Source: an uncultured Bacteroidales bacterium
Lineage (GTDB): Bacteria > Bacteroidota > Bacteroidia > Bacteroidales > Bacteroidaceae
DNA length: 6,161 nucleotides
Reading direction: 5' to 3'
Assembly (NCBI GenBank): GCA_947367415.1
Contig: CANBEE010000166.1
Span: 1-6,161 of the forward strand
Shown: one piece after another, positions 1 through 6,161 of the stretch
Numbering within the stretch: position 1 is the stretch's first letter
Layout: every line of letters starts with the position of its first letter
Program-made: the position numbers and the translations under genes
The notes under the pieces: model-generated
Databases searched by the model: none
Told to the model about the DNA's origin: nothing
Seen by the model: only the letters and a program-made list of their open reading frames with translations

Positions 1-35
1 TAGCTATAGGAATGAGAATTTAACAATATATAGAT

Positions 36-671
36 ATGAAGACAAAGAAGTATAAGACAGCAGCGCACAAGCGTATGTATGGGATTGAGGTAGATTGCAA
101 GGCTACGAGTCGTAAACTGATGTGTGGGGCAGGCACCGAAGCTGAGGGGTTGGCACTCACTGTATCGCACCCGATGAAGGTGGATGTGGCCTCCCTTGCC
201 AAGGACATCAACGACGCTACCACGGCTACGGAGACGGATGTAAAACTGGTGTGGGAGGCTATGAGCGAGCGCATCGTGGAGGCACTCGCCCATGGCTATC
301 GCGTGGACTTGGCGGGGCTAGGCACGCTGAATATGGAACTGAGTAGCCACAAGGGCACGACACCGCCCACGGGCAAGGAGGTGCGCATCAGTGGTATCCG
401 CTTCCGTCCCGACAAGAACCTGGCTTCGCGCCTGGCCGATGTGAAGTTCCGCGTGGAGGGAGTGGAGCGAAAACCGCTCACCGAGGCCGAGCTCGAGAAG
501 GCACTGCGCGAATACTTCACCACTCACGAGGATATCCATGTGCGCGAGTTGGCTCGCATCGGGCACTTTGCGGTGAGCACGGCCTATCGCAAACTCAAGG
601 CCTACGTGGAGCAGGGCAAGTTGGCGCTGGTACCCAAGAGCAGCCATTACTATCGCTGGGTAGGGGAGTAG
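36..671 (+). CDS. HU-related DNA-binding protein with C-terminal winged-helix-like domain
   Basis: This 211-residue protein probably binds DNA as a nucleoid-associated or regulatory factor in the cytoplasm. Residues about 15-135 resemble the long HU-like family of Bacteroidetes. They include an HU-type helical part (about 50-86), the turn GYRVDLAGLGTLNM at 87-100, which matches the HU G-x-V-x-L-x-GFGTF pattern, and ISGIRFRPDKNL at 118-129, which matches the HU strand ending in FRPGK-x-L. Residues about 148-211 form a second unit: a helix (149-163), VRELARIG (169-176), a likely recognition helix (180-194) and a strand/wing ending in HYYRW (204-208). That order suggests a winged helix. The ATG at 36 is the only reasonable start; the leader is A/T-rich with no good Shine-Dalgarno. 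A terminator follows, and no upstream partner gene is visible. The HU assignment is firm, the winged-helix reading is inferred from pattern, and the DNA target is unknown. Confidence 0.85.
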   Translation: MKTKKYKTAAHKRMYGIEVDCKATSRKLMCGAGTEAEGLALTVSHPMKVDVASLAKDINDATTATETDVKLVWEAMSERIVEALAHGYRVDLAGLGTLNMELSSHKGTTPPTGKEVRISGIRFRPDKNLASRLADVKFRVEGVERKPLTEAELEKALREYFTTHEDIHVRELARIGHFAVSTAYRKLKAYVEQGKLALVPKSSHYYRWVGE

Positions 672-735
672 CGGATTCTGAGCTACTCGAAAGAGCTTTA
701 GCCTCTTGAACAATTCTAACCCTTAAATCGACAGT

Positions 736-772
736 AGAGGCCGGTACCCCGTGTGCCGACCTCTTTGTTTTT
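736..772 (+). terminator. Rho-independent terminator of the HU-like gene
   Basis: AGAGGCCGGTAC (736-747) pairs with GTGCCGACCTCT (753-764) around a five-base loop. The pairing has one C-A mismatch and one G-T wobble. The 3' side runs into a T-rich tail (TTTGTTTTTG, about 764-773). It lies 65 bases after the stop codon of the HU-like gene and before the next promoter, so the two plus-strand genes are probably separate transcription units. Confidence 0.85.
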
Positions 773-881
773 GTGTATGACCTCCTGTTCTATCTGTTCA
801 CGTTTCATAAGCCTTGTGAAAGGGAAAAATGTGTCTTGGTGTTGAGTAATGTCTATTTTCCAATCACAAAATACGTTAATA

Positions 882-914
882 TTTGGGTGTTTTCATACGA
901 ATGTGTTAATTTTG
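882..914 (+). promoter_or_regulatory. Predicted Bacteroidetes-type promoter of the M16 peptidase gene
   Basis: TAATTTTG at 907-914 is an exact match to the Bacteroidetes -7 consensus TAnnTTTG. TTTG at 882-885 matches the -33 element, with a 21-base spacer that is at the long end of the usual range. Transcription would start near 919-922, leaving a leader of about 80 bases before the ATG at 1001. The call rests on consensus matching only. Confidence 0.6.
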
Positions 915-959
915 TACGAATAATTGTGTACGCGCGTAGTTTTTTAAGGTGATTGTACG
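913..959 (+). repeat. Three TGTACG hexamers at the M16 peptidase promoter
   Basis: TGTACG occurs at 913-918, 927-932 and 954-959. The first copy overlaps the end of the -7 box and the other two fall in the predicted leader. A related direct repeat TACGAAT is at 896-902 and 915-921, and the palindrome TACGCGCGTA is at 929-938. They could be binding sites for a regulator, but the spacing is uneven (14 and 27 bases), so this is only a candidate operator region. Confidence 0.3.
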
Positions 960-1000
960 TCTACAGACATATTTATACACTATTTAATAACAACAAAACA

Positions 1001-3811
1001 ATGAAACTAAGAAAGCATTTCATGGCATTGGCCACGCTCGTGGTATGTGCCGTGACGGCATTTGCCCAGCAGATGCCGCCCGTACCCGTGGACCCGCAGG
1101 TTCGCATGGGCAAACTTGACAATGGACTGACCTACTACATCCGTCAGAACAACTATCCCGAAGGACAGGCTAACTTCTACATCGCACAGAAGGTGGGCTC
1201 GGTGCTCGAGGAGGACAACCAGCGCGGATTGGCACACTTCCTGGAGCACATGTGCTTCAACGGCACGGAGAAGTTCCCCGGCAACGGCGTGATCAAGTAC
1301 CTTGAGGGCATCGGCGTGAAGTTCGGTGCTGACCTCAATGCCTACACCTCTATCGACGAGACGGTGTACAACATCGACAATGTGCCCGTGAGCGTGGCTG
1401 GGGCCATCGACTCATGTCTGTGGATTCTGCACGATTGGGCTGGCGCTCTCTTGCTCGAAGGTGACGACATCGACAAGGAGCGTGGCGTTATCCATGAGGA
1501 GTGGCGCCAACGCAACAATGCTCAGCAGCGCATGCTCGAGCAGTTGCTCCCCACACTCTACCCCGGCGGCAACCGCTATGGTCACCGCATGCCTATCGGC
1601 ACCATGGAGGTGGTGGACAACTTCCCCTACCAGGCGCTGCGCGACTACTACGAGAAGTGGTACCGTCCCGACCAGCAGGGTATCGTCGTAGTGGGCGATG
1701 TGAATGTTGACGAGGTGGAGGCCAAGATCAAGAGCATCTTTGCCGACCTCACCATGCCCGAGAATCCTGCCGAGCGCGTGTACTATCCCGTGGCCGACAA
1801 CAAGGAGCCTATCATCGCTCTGGCCAAGGACAAGGAGCAGCAGTATGGCATCGTATACATCTTCAACAAGCACGAGGCTATCCCCGCCGAGGTGAAGGGC
1901 AACATGCAGTACCTCATCATCGACTATGCCAAGGCGATGTTTGCCTCAATGATAGGCAGCCGCATGGGCGAGCTTGCCATGCAGCCCGACGCTCCCTTCG
2001 TGGAGGGATTCGTGAACGATGAGGACTACTTCCTCTCCAAGACCAAGGGTGCCGTGAGCGGTGCCATCATCCCTAAGGAGGGCCAGATGAAGGAGGCTAC
2101 AGCGCTGCTCTACCGCGAGATGTTGCGTGCCCGTCGTCATGGCTTCACCGAGTCGGAGTATGTGCGTGCACGTGCCGAGTACCTCACCAACCTGGAGAGT
2201 GCCTACAACGAGCGTGCCAAGGTGAAGAGCCGCAGCTACTGCCAGCAGTATGTGCGCCACTTCATCGACAACGAGCCTATCCCCGGCATCGAGAATGAGT
2301 ATGCGCTGATGAACCAGCTCGCTCCCAACCTCCCCGTAGACCTCGTGAACCAGCTCATCCAGGGCCTCATGAGCGACTCTAACCTCGTGGTGATGGCTAT
2401 GCTCCCCGATAAGGAGGGTGTGGTATATCCCACCGAAGCAGAAGTGGCTCAGCTGCTCACCGCAGTAGCTGCCGAGGACATCACAGCATACGTTGACAAG
2501 GTATCGGACGAGCCCCTCATCGCCCAAGAGCCCGAAGGCGGCAAGGTGGTGAAGACCAAGGAGGCCAAGTATGGCTACAAGCAGCTGACCCTCTCGAACG
2601 GCGCTACCGTATACCTCAAGAGCACCGACTTCAAGGCCGACCAGATACTGATGAGCGTAGTCAGCAAGGGCGGTACGGCACTCTATGATGCCAGCGAGGC
2701 CATCAACCTCGGCCAGGTGGTAGACGTAATCGAGAACAACGGTATCGGTAACTTCAACACCACTGACCTGCAGAAGGTGCTCGCCGGCAAGAAGGCAGGC
2801 GTGGCTCCTTACATCAGCCTGAACATGGAGGGTATGAACGGTAACAGTACACCGAAGGACTTCGAGACCCTGATGCAGCTCACCTACCTGCAGTTCACTG
2901 CTCCCCGCCTCGACGACGAGGCCTTCGCCTCTTACAAGAGCAAGATGAAGGCTATGCTCGAGAATCAGGAGCTGGATCCTCAGTCGGCACTGGGCGACAC
3001 CCTCACCAAGGTGCTCTACAACAACCACCCCCGCGCCATCAATATGAAGGCTGCAGACGTGGAGAAGATTGACGACAAGCGCATCCTCGAGATCTACAAG
3101 GAGCGTTTTGCCAATGCGGCCGACTTCGTGTTCATCTTCACCGGTGCCATCGACGAGGCTACCGCACTGCCCCTCATCGAGAAGTATATCGGCGGTCTGC
3201 CCGCAGCTGGCAAGAAGGAGAAGTACGTAGATGCCAAGCTCGACATCCAAAAGGGCGAGATTACCAACATCTTCAATAAGCAGATGGCTACCCCCTCAGC
3301 TACCGTATACCTCGTATACAGCGGCAAGGTGAAGCACAACCTCAAGAACAACCTCATGATGAGCCTCACCAAGCAAATCCTCGACATCATCTACACCGAG
3401 GAAATTCGCGAGAAGGAGGGTGGAACCTACGGTGTAGGTACCAGCGGAACCCTTACCAAAGTGCCCAAGGAGACCGCACGCCTGCTCATCATGTTCCAAA
3501 CCGACCCAGACAAGCGTGAACACCTCACCAAGATGGCTATCGACCTGCTCAACAAGTTTGCCGAGGAGGGACCCCGCCAGAAGGATCTCGACAAGGTGCG
3601 CGAGTATATGCTGAAGAAGTATGCCGAGAACCAGAAAGAGAATGCATACTGGGCCAGCTTGCTTCAGAGCAGCATCACTGCCGACTACGAAGGCTACAAG
3701 GATTATGAGAAGACCCTCAACAGCATCACTCCCGACGACCTGAAGAAGTTTGTAAAGAAACTCCTCAAGCAGGGCAACGAGATTGAGGTGTCGATGGTAG
3801 GTGTGGAGTAA
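1001..3811 (+). CDS. Exported M16 family (pitrilysin-like) zinc metallopeptidase
   Basis: This 936-residue peptidase probably cleaves peptides or small proteins in the periplasm. Residues 1-22 are a Sec-type signal: basic start (KLRKH), hydrophobic core, likely cut after AFA (20-22). There is no twin arginine, and Cys16 lacks a proper lipobox. The zinc site is the inverted motif HFLEH at 79-83 (His79, Glu82, His83), and the distal ligand is Glu160, 77 residues after His83 as in pitrilysin. The protein has the two-half M16 build: a catalytic half (about 35-500) and a degenerate half from about 525, which lacks HxxEH. The second half carries Arg803 and Tyr810, seven apart as in the substrate-binding Arg/Tyr pair of insulin-degrading enzyme. 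The ATG at 1001 is chosen over a TTG at 953 because the signal peptide begins there. It is probably monocistronic. Codon use is strongly biased to AAG, GAG, CTC and ATC, which suggests high expression. The substrate is unknown. Confidence 0.95.
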   Translation: MKLRKHFMALATLVVCAVTAFAQQMPPVPVDPQVRMGKLDNGLTYYIRQNNYPEGQANFYIAQKVGSVLEEDNQRGLAHFLEHMCFNGTEKFPGNGVIKYLEGIGVKFGADLNAYTSIDETVYNIDNVPVSVAGAIDSCLWILHDWAGALLLEGDDIDKERGVIHEEWRQRNNAQQRMLEQLLPTLYPGGNRYGHRMPIGTMEVVDNFPYQALRDYYEKWYRPDQQGIVVVGDVNVDEVEAKIKSIFADLTMPENPAERVYYPVADNKEPIIALAKDKEQQYGIVYIFNKHEAIPAEVKGNMQYLIIDYAKAMFASMIGSRMGELAMQPDAPFVEGFVNDEDYFLSKTKGAVSGAIIPKEGQMKEATALLYREMLRARRHGFTESEYVRARAEYLTNLESAYNERAKVKSRSYCQQYVRHFIDNEPIPGIENEYALMNQLAPNLPVDLVNQLIQGLMSDSNLVVMAMLPDKEGVVYPTEAEVAQLLTAVAAEDITAYVDKVSDEPLIAQEPEGGKVVKTKEAKYGYKQLTLSNGATVYLKSTDFKADQILMSVVSKGGTALYDASEAINLGQVVDVIENNGIGNFNTTDLQKVLAGKKAGVAPYISLNMEGMNGNSTPKDFETLMQLTYLQFTAPRLDDEAFASYKSKMKAMLENQELDPQSALGDTLTKVLYNNHPRAINMKAADVEKIDDKRILEIYKERFANAADFVFIFTGAIDEATALPLIEKYIGGLPAAGKKEKYVDAKLDIQKGEITNIFNKQMATPSATVYLVYSGKVKHNLKNNLMMSLTKQILDIIYTEEIREKEGGTYGVGTSGTLTKVPKETARLLIMFQTDPDKREHLTKMAIDLLNKFAEEGPRQKDLDKVREYMLKKYAENQKENAYWASLLQSSITADYEGYKDYEKTLNSITPDDLKKFVKKLLKQGNEIEVSMVGVE

Positions 3812-3833
3812 CCAATCATCTACAAATAAAACG

Positions 3834-3870
3834 AAGAGAGGGTGTACCGTCGGGCACACCCTCTTTTCTT
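3834..3870. terminator. Bidirectional terminator between the M16 peptidase gene and tatC
   Basis: AGAGGGTGT (3837-3845) pairs with ACACCCTCT (3856-3864). Beyond an A-C mismatch, CC (3847-3848) can pair with GG (3853-3854) around a GTCG loop. On the plus strand the stem is followed by TTTTCTT (3864-3870). On the minus strand it is followed by CTTCGTTTTATTTG, also T-rich. It lies 22 bases after the peptidase stop and 22 bases beyond the tatC stop, so it can end both converging transcripts. Confidence 0.85.
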
Positions 3871-3892
3871 ATGTCTACAGAACAGCTTAAAG

Positions 3893-4660
3893 CTAAACTT
3901 TACGCAACAGTTTCTTCTCGTTTCTCCGTACAATAAAGATACCCACTTCATAGAGCATGTAGATGGGTAGCGTGACGGCCAAGAGTGTGACTATATCGGC
4001 CGTAGGAGTAATGATAGCAGCCAAAATCAGAATGACGACTATGGCATGACGGCGATAGACGGTCATAAAGGAGGATTGCAACACGCCCAGCTTGGAGAGA
4101 ATCCAGCACAACAAGGGAAGCTCGAAGACAACTCCCATCAGCCAGCTCAGCGACATCAGGGTATCGACATATGAGGAGAGTGTGATGGTATTGACTACAG
4201 CTTCACTAACCTGATAGGTGGCAAGGAAACGGAAGGTAAGGGGAAAGATGATGAAATAGTTGAGCAGTACGCCTGCCATGAAAAGGAGATAACCACTCAG
4301 CGTACCCCACACGGCATACTTGCGCTCATTTGCATAGAGGGCCGGCGAGATGAAGGTAAACAATTGATATATAATATAAGGCGAGGCCAGCAACACACCA
4401 GTATAGCACGCCACCTTCATGTGGATGGTAAACTGTGAGGCCAAGCGGGTGTTGATAAGCTCTACATTGAAATCGCCTCCCCCAAAGAGACGATAGAAAA
4501 AGAAGTTCGATTCCTTGGGGGCAAGCACGACATCGAACAACTGCTGCTTGAAGCAAAATGCCACTACCATCAGCACCCCGACAATAGCCACAATCTTGAT
4601 CAGCACACTTCTGAGCACATCAAGGTGGTCCCAAAAGGAGAGTCCTTCTTGCGATTGCAT
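3893..4660 (-). CDS. tatC: Twin-arginine translocase subunit TatC
   Basis: TatC is the inner-membrane receptor that recognises twin-arginine signal peptides and, with TatA, moves folded proteins across the membrane. The 255-residue protein shows the family marks in order: the N-terminal FWDHLDVLR (9-17, family F-x-x-HL-x-ELR), the SPYIIYQL segment (93-100), SPALYANERKY (105-115) with Glu112 at the place of E. coli Glu103, VVFELPLL (177-184) with Glu180 at the place of E. coli Glu170, and ITPTADIVTLL (217-227). Six membrane segments are visible, at about 18-37, 82-104, 118-141, 165-189, 205-218 and 222-244. The stretch between the first two (about 38-80) is long and aromatic, which I recall as usual for Bacteroidetes TatC. 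The gene starts 7 bases after the tatA stop, so the two are very probably co-transcribed. There is no clear Shine-Dalgarno. It ends at a terminator shared with the peptidase gene. Confidence 0.97.
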   Translation of the reverse strand: MQSQEGLSFWDHLDVLRSVLIKIVAIVGVLMVVAFCFKQQLFDVVLAPKESNFFFYRLFGGGDFNVELINTRLASQFTIHMKVACYTGVLLASPYIIYQLFTFISPALYANERKYAVWGTLSGYLLFMAGVLLNYFIIFPLTFRFLATYQVSEAVVNTITLSSYVDTLMSLSWLMGVVFELPLLCWILSKLGVLQSSFMTVYRRHAIVVILILAAIITPTADIVTLLAVTLPIYMLYEVGIFIVRRNEKKLLRKV

Positions 4661-4667
4661 CGTAGGA

Positions 4668-4862
4668 TTATTTCTTATCTTCGTCTTTGCTGTCAGCAGT
4701 AGAGCTATCAGGCTCGTTCATTCCATCCTTGAAGCTCTTGACGCCCTTGCCAAGCCCCTTCATCAGCTCGGGAATCTTCTTTCCACCAAAGAAAAGCAAC
4801 ACGACCAATGCTATCAGCAGGATTTCCTGCATTCCCACTCCCAATAAGAGCAATGTATTCAT
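4668..4862 (-). CDS. tatA: Twin-arginine translocase subunit TatA
   Basis: TatA is the small membrane protein that assembles with TatC to form the passage for folded, twin-arginine-tagged proteins. This 64-residue protein has the standard layout: a short N-terminal part, one membrane helix (about 12-25), the FG hinge at Phe25-Gly26, an amphipathic helix starting KKIPELMKGLGKGVKSF (28-44), and a charged tail ending DSKDEDKK. The ATG at 4862 is preferred over an internal Met11, because that start would leave almost nothing before the membrane helix. The leader lacks a clear Shine-Dalgarno. No separate tatB is visible, so this is probably a TatAC-type system in which TatA also covers the TatB role; a tatB elsewhere in the genome cannot be excluded. 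The gene lies 35 bases after manC and 7 before tatC on the same strand, which suggests one transcript. Confidence 0.95.
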   Translation of the reverse strand: MNTLLLLGVGMQEILLIALVVLLFFGGKKIPELMKGLGKGVKSFKDGMNEPDSSTADSKDEDKK

Positions 4863-4897
4863 ATGTACACTAATTTATCGTCAAATAATTCTTTTAT

Positions 4898-5980
4898 TTA
4901 CAAATATTCCTCCCCATGCTTGAGCAGCACATTGTTGCGGAATTTCTTGAAGTCATCATCCTCCTCACGCTTACAGATTACCAGCACATCTTCCGTATCG
5001 TTTACAAGGTACCCCTCAAGGTCTTGGAGGATTACAAGCTTGCCTTCAGCTGCCGACACCAGATTGTTATGGCAATTGTAGAACTCGGCATTGCCCGACT
5101 TCACGACATTGCCATCCACGTCCTTCGACGAGTATCGATACACATCGTCCCAACGGCCCACATCGGCCCATCCGAAGGTGCCAATCTGCATATAAATATT
5201 CGTGGCACGCTCAATCACGGCATAGTCGACCGAGATATTCGGGAATCCCTCATAACAGCTATACAAGGCCGTCCGGCGCTTGTCTCTGTTGGGCAAGGCT
5301 GTAAATATAGTCTCCAACTGGTTGGTCATCTCGGGGATCAGCTCCATCATCGTTGATATGATGGTCTTTACGTTCCACACAAACAGACCGGTATTCCAGA
5401 AGAACTCGCCACTCTCCACAAACACGCGTGCAAAGTCGAGCTCCGGTTTCTCGGTAAAAGTCTTCACTTTAGTGAAGCCCCCAACAGCATCGCCATCGGC
5501 CTGAATATAGCCATAGCGAGTTTCCGGATGAGTAGGCTTGATACCTACCGTGAGCAGACATTTGTTTTCGGCTACATAGTCGAGCGCCCGGTTAATGTCC
5601 TCCACAAACTTGGTTTCATCCAATATCAACTGGTCGGCAGGTGCCATTACAATATTGGCATCAGGATTGATGGTACGTATATGGTAGGCTGCAAATGCCA
5701 TGCTGGGCGCAGTGCCACGGTGTGCAGGCTCTCGCAACATCTGGTCAACAGGAAGCTCGGGCAGGTGCTTGCGCACCAAATCAGAATAGTCGAGGTGGGT
5801 TGACACTATGATATTCTCGGCAGGAACGATACGCAGGAAGCGCTCATACGTCTGTCGCAACAGCGACTTGCCCATACCGAAAAAGTCGACGAACTGTTTA
5901 GGCTGGGCCACTCTGCTTTGCGGCCAAAAACGGCTTCCAATACCGCCAGCCATAATTACACAATAGTTATTTTGTTTCAT
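4898..5980 (-). CDS. manC: Mannose-1-phosphate guanylyltransferase (GDP-mannose pyrophosphorylase)
   Basis: The family joins mannose 1-phosphate and GTP to make GDP-mannose, the donor for mannose and the precursor of GDP-fucose in surface glycans; it acts in the cytoplasm. The 360-residue protein shows the nucleotide-binding signature MAGGIGSRFWPQS (10-22) and PKQF (27-30), GIKPTHPETRYGYI (146-159), FTEKPE (175-180), WNTGLFVWN (195-203), SVDYAVIE (250-257) and GWADVG (270-275). It lacks the C-terminal phosphomannose isomerase domain of long ManC proteins (about 470 residues), so it is the single-function form. Two motifs are unusual. The normal PSDH is PADQ (114-117), keeping the likely metal-binding Asp116, and the usual RNTAP is RGTAP (88-92). 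It could therefore be a paralogue with altered substrate use, although overall similarity favours GDP-mannose synthesis. The ATG at 5980 has an AAAAAAGGA ribosome site seven bases upstream. It is probably the first gene of a manC-tatA-tatC transcript. Confidence 0.88.
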   Translation of the reverse strand: MKQNNYCVIMAGGIGSRFWPQSRVAQPKQFVDFFGMGKSLLRQTYERFLRIVPAENIIVSTHLDYSDLVRKHLPELPVDQMLREPAHRGTAPSMAFAAYHIRTINPDANIVMAPADQLILDETKFVEDINRALDYVAENKCLLTVGIKPTHPETRYGYIQADGDAVGGFTKVKTFTEKPELDFARVFVESGEFFWNTGLFVWNVKTIISTMMELIPEMTNQLETIFTALPNRDKRRTALYSCYEGFPNISVDYAVIERATNIYMQIGTFGWADVGRWDDVYRYSSKDVDGNVVKSGNAEFYNCHNNLVSAAEGKLVILQDLEGYLVNDTEDVLVICKREEDDDFKKFRNNVLLKHGEEYL

Positions 5981-5987
5981 TTCACTG

Positions 5988-5996
5988 TCCTTTTTT
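5988..5996 (-). promoter_or_regulatory. Ribosome binding site of manC
   Basis: On the minus strand AAAAAAGGA ends seven bases before the manC ATG. It is the only clear Shine-Dalgarno-like site among the five genes here, and it supports the start at 5980. Confidence 0.6.
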
Positions 5997-6031
5997 CATG
6001 GTTGAAGCATTTATCACTTCACATTTAATTG

Positions 6032-6039
6032 CAAATGTA
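6032..6039 (-). promoter_or_regulatory. Predicted -7 promoter box for the manC-tatA-tatC cluster
   Basis: On the minus strand TACATTTG is an exact match to the Bacteroidetes -7 consensus TAnnTTTG. No good TTTG element is found at the usual distance upstream, so the -33 part is weak or absent. Transcription would start near 6025, giving a leader of about 45 bases before the manC ATG. No comparable element was found in the 35-base gap before tatA, which favours one transcript for all three genes. Confidence 0.45.
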
Positions 6040-6130
6040 ATCTTTTTCCCTCAATCCTCCTAAGATATAAAGCAAAAAAGAATTAAGAACTGTATTTTCA
6101 TGTTAGAATCTGTTTTAATATTATTTCGAG

Positions 6131-6161
6131 TTTAGCTGAGAGGTGTTTTTGTGTAGATTTG
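6131..6161 (+). promoter_or_regulatory. Possible plus-strand promoter at the right edge
   Basis: TAGATTTG at 6154-6161 matches TAnnTTTG exactly. TTTA at 6131-6134 is one base off the -33 TTTG, with a 19-base spacer. It would drive a gene starting beyond the window, divergent from manC. The match lies in A/T-rich DNA, where chance hits are common, and the downstream part cannot be seen. Confidence 0.35.

Larger units (their letters stand above)
672..1000. other. Intergenic region between the HU-like gene and the M16 peptidase gene
   Basis: These 329 bases hold no convincing gene on either strand. They contain the terminator of the HU-like gene (736-772), a Bacteroidetes-type promoter (882-914), three TGTACG hexamers (913-959), a 10-base perfect palindrome TACGCGCGTA (929-938) and the A/T-rich leader of the peptidase gene. 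A short weak hairpin (AAGAG 691-695 with CTCTT 703-707) lies just after the HU-like stop codon; it has no T-tract and I give it no role. Nothing resembling a tRNA or a known riboswitch was seen. Confidence 0.7.

Noticed and set aside
318..713. Minus-strand open frames over the HU-like gene
   Set aside because: They overlap a well-supported HU-family gene on the plus strand and their translations show no family features.
672..735. Possible small RNA or tRNA-like element after the HU-like gene
   Set aside because: Only a weak five-pair hairpin is visible. There is no cloverleaf, no promoter consensus and no T-tract specific to it.
953..1000. A TTG start adding 16 residues to the M16 peptidase
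   Set aside because: The extra residues would precede a complete signal peptide that begins at the ATG at 1001, and no ribosome site supports the TTG.
1001..1066. Lipoprotein or Tat signal on the M16 peptidase
   Set aside because: Cys16 is preceded by VV, which does not fit a lipobox, and there is no twin arginine. The AFA-QQ site fits ordinary signal peptidase cleavage.
1946..3250. A 434-codon open frame on the minus strand inside the M16 peptidase gene
   Set aside because: It is antisense to a clear M16 protein with signal peptide, zinc site and full length. The strong codon bias of the peptidase gene explains the lack of stops on the other strand, and the translation shows no recognisable domain.
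4916..5356. Plus-strand open frames over manC
   Set aside because: They are antisense to a gene with all the main pyrophosphorylase motifs and have no recognisable content of their own.
1..6161. Novel defence, mobile or CRISPR-like system
   Set aside because: Every long gene falls into a known housekeeping family. No transposase, integrase, repeat-spacer array or inverted terminal repeat was seen.

Overview
The window looks like an ordinary chromosomal stretch from a member of the Bacteroidales (Bacteroides/Prevotella-like). Three things point there. Promoter-like elements of the Bacteroidetes type (TAnnTTTG) sit upstream of genes. Most starts have A/T-rich leaders and no Shine-Dalgarno sequence. 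The protein types also fit: a long HU-related protein, a TatC with an enlarged first periplasmic loop, and a TatA/TatC pair without a recognisable TatB. Genus and species cannot be fixed from this sequence alone.

Layout, left to right. (1) 36-671, plus strand: a HU-type DNA-binding protein with an extra C-terminal winged-helix-like domain, followed by a rho-independent terminator. (2) 672-1000: a noncoding stretch holding that terminator, a Bacteroidetes-type promoter and three TGTACG hexamers. (3) 1001-3811, plus strand: an exported M16 (pitrilysin-like) zinc peptidase of 936 residues with an intact zinc site. It ends at a hairpin that can terminate transcription from both sides. (4) 3893-5980, minus strand: a compact, probably co-transcribed cluster read right to left. 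It holds a mannose-1-phosphate guanylyltransferase (manC), tatA and tatC, with gaps of 35 and 7 bases. (5) 5981-6161: the manC leader with a -7 type promoter box, and at the very edge a plus-strand promoter-like element for a gene outside the window.

The genes fall into separate tasks: nucleoid or transcription control (HU/winged helix), periplasmic proteolysis (M16), GDP-mannose supply for surface glycans (ManC) and export of folded proteins (TatAC). The M16 peptidase has a Sec-type signal without twin arginines, so it is not an obvious Tat substrate, and no direct link between ManC and Tat is visible.

I found no mobile element, CRISPR array, tRNA, rRNA or clearly new system. The points most worth a second look are altered conserved motifs in ManC, the HU/winged-helix fusion, and the TGTACG cluster at the M16 promoter.
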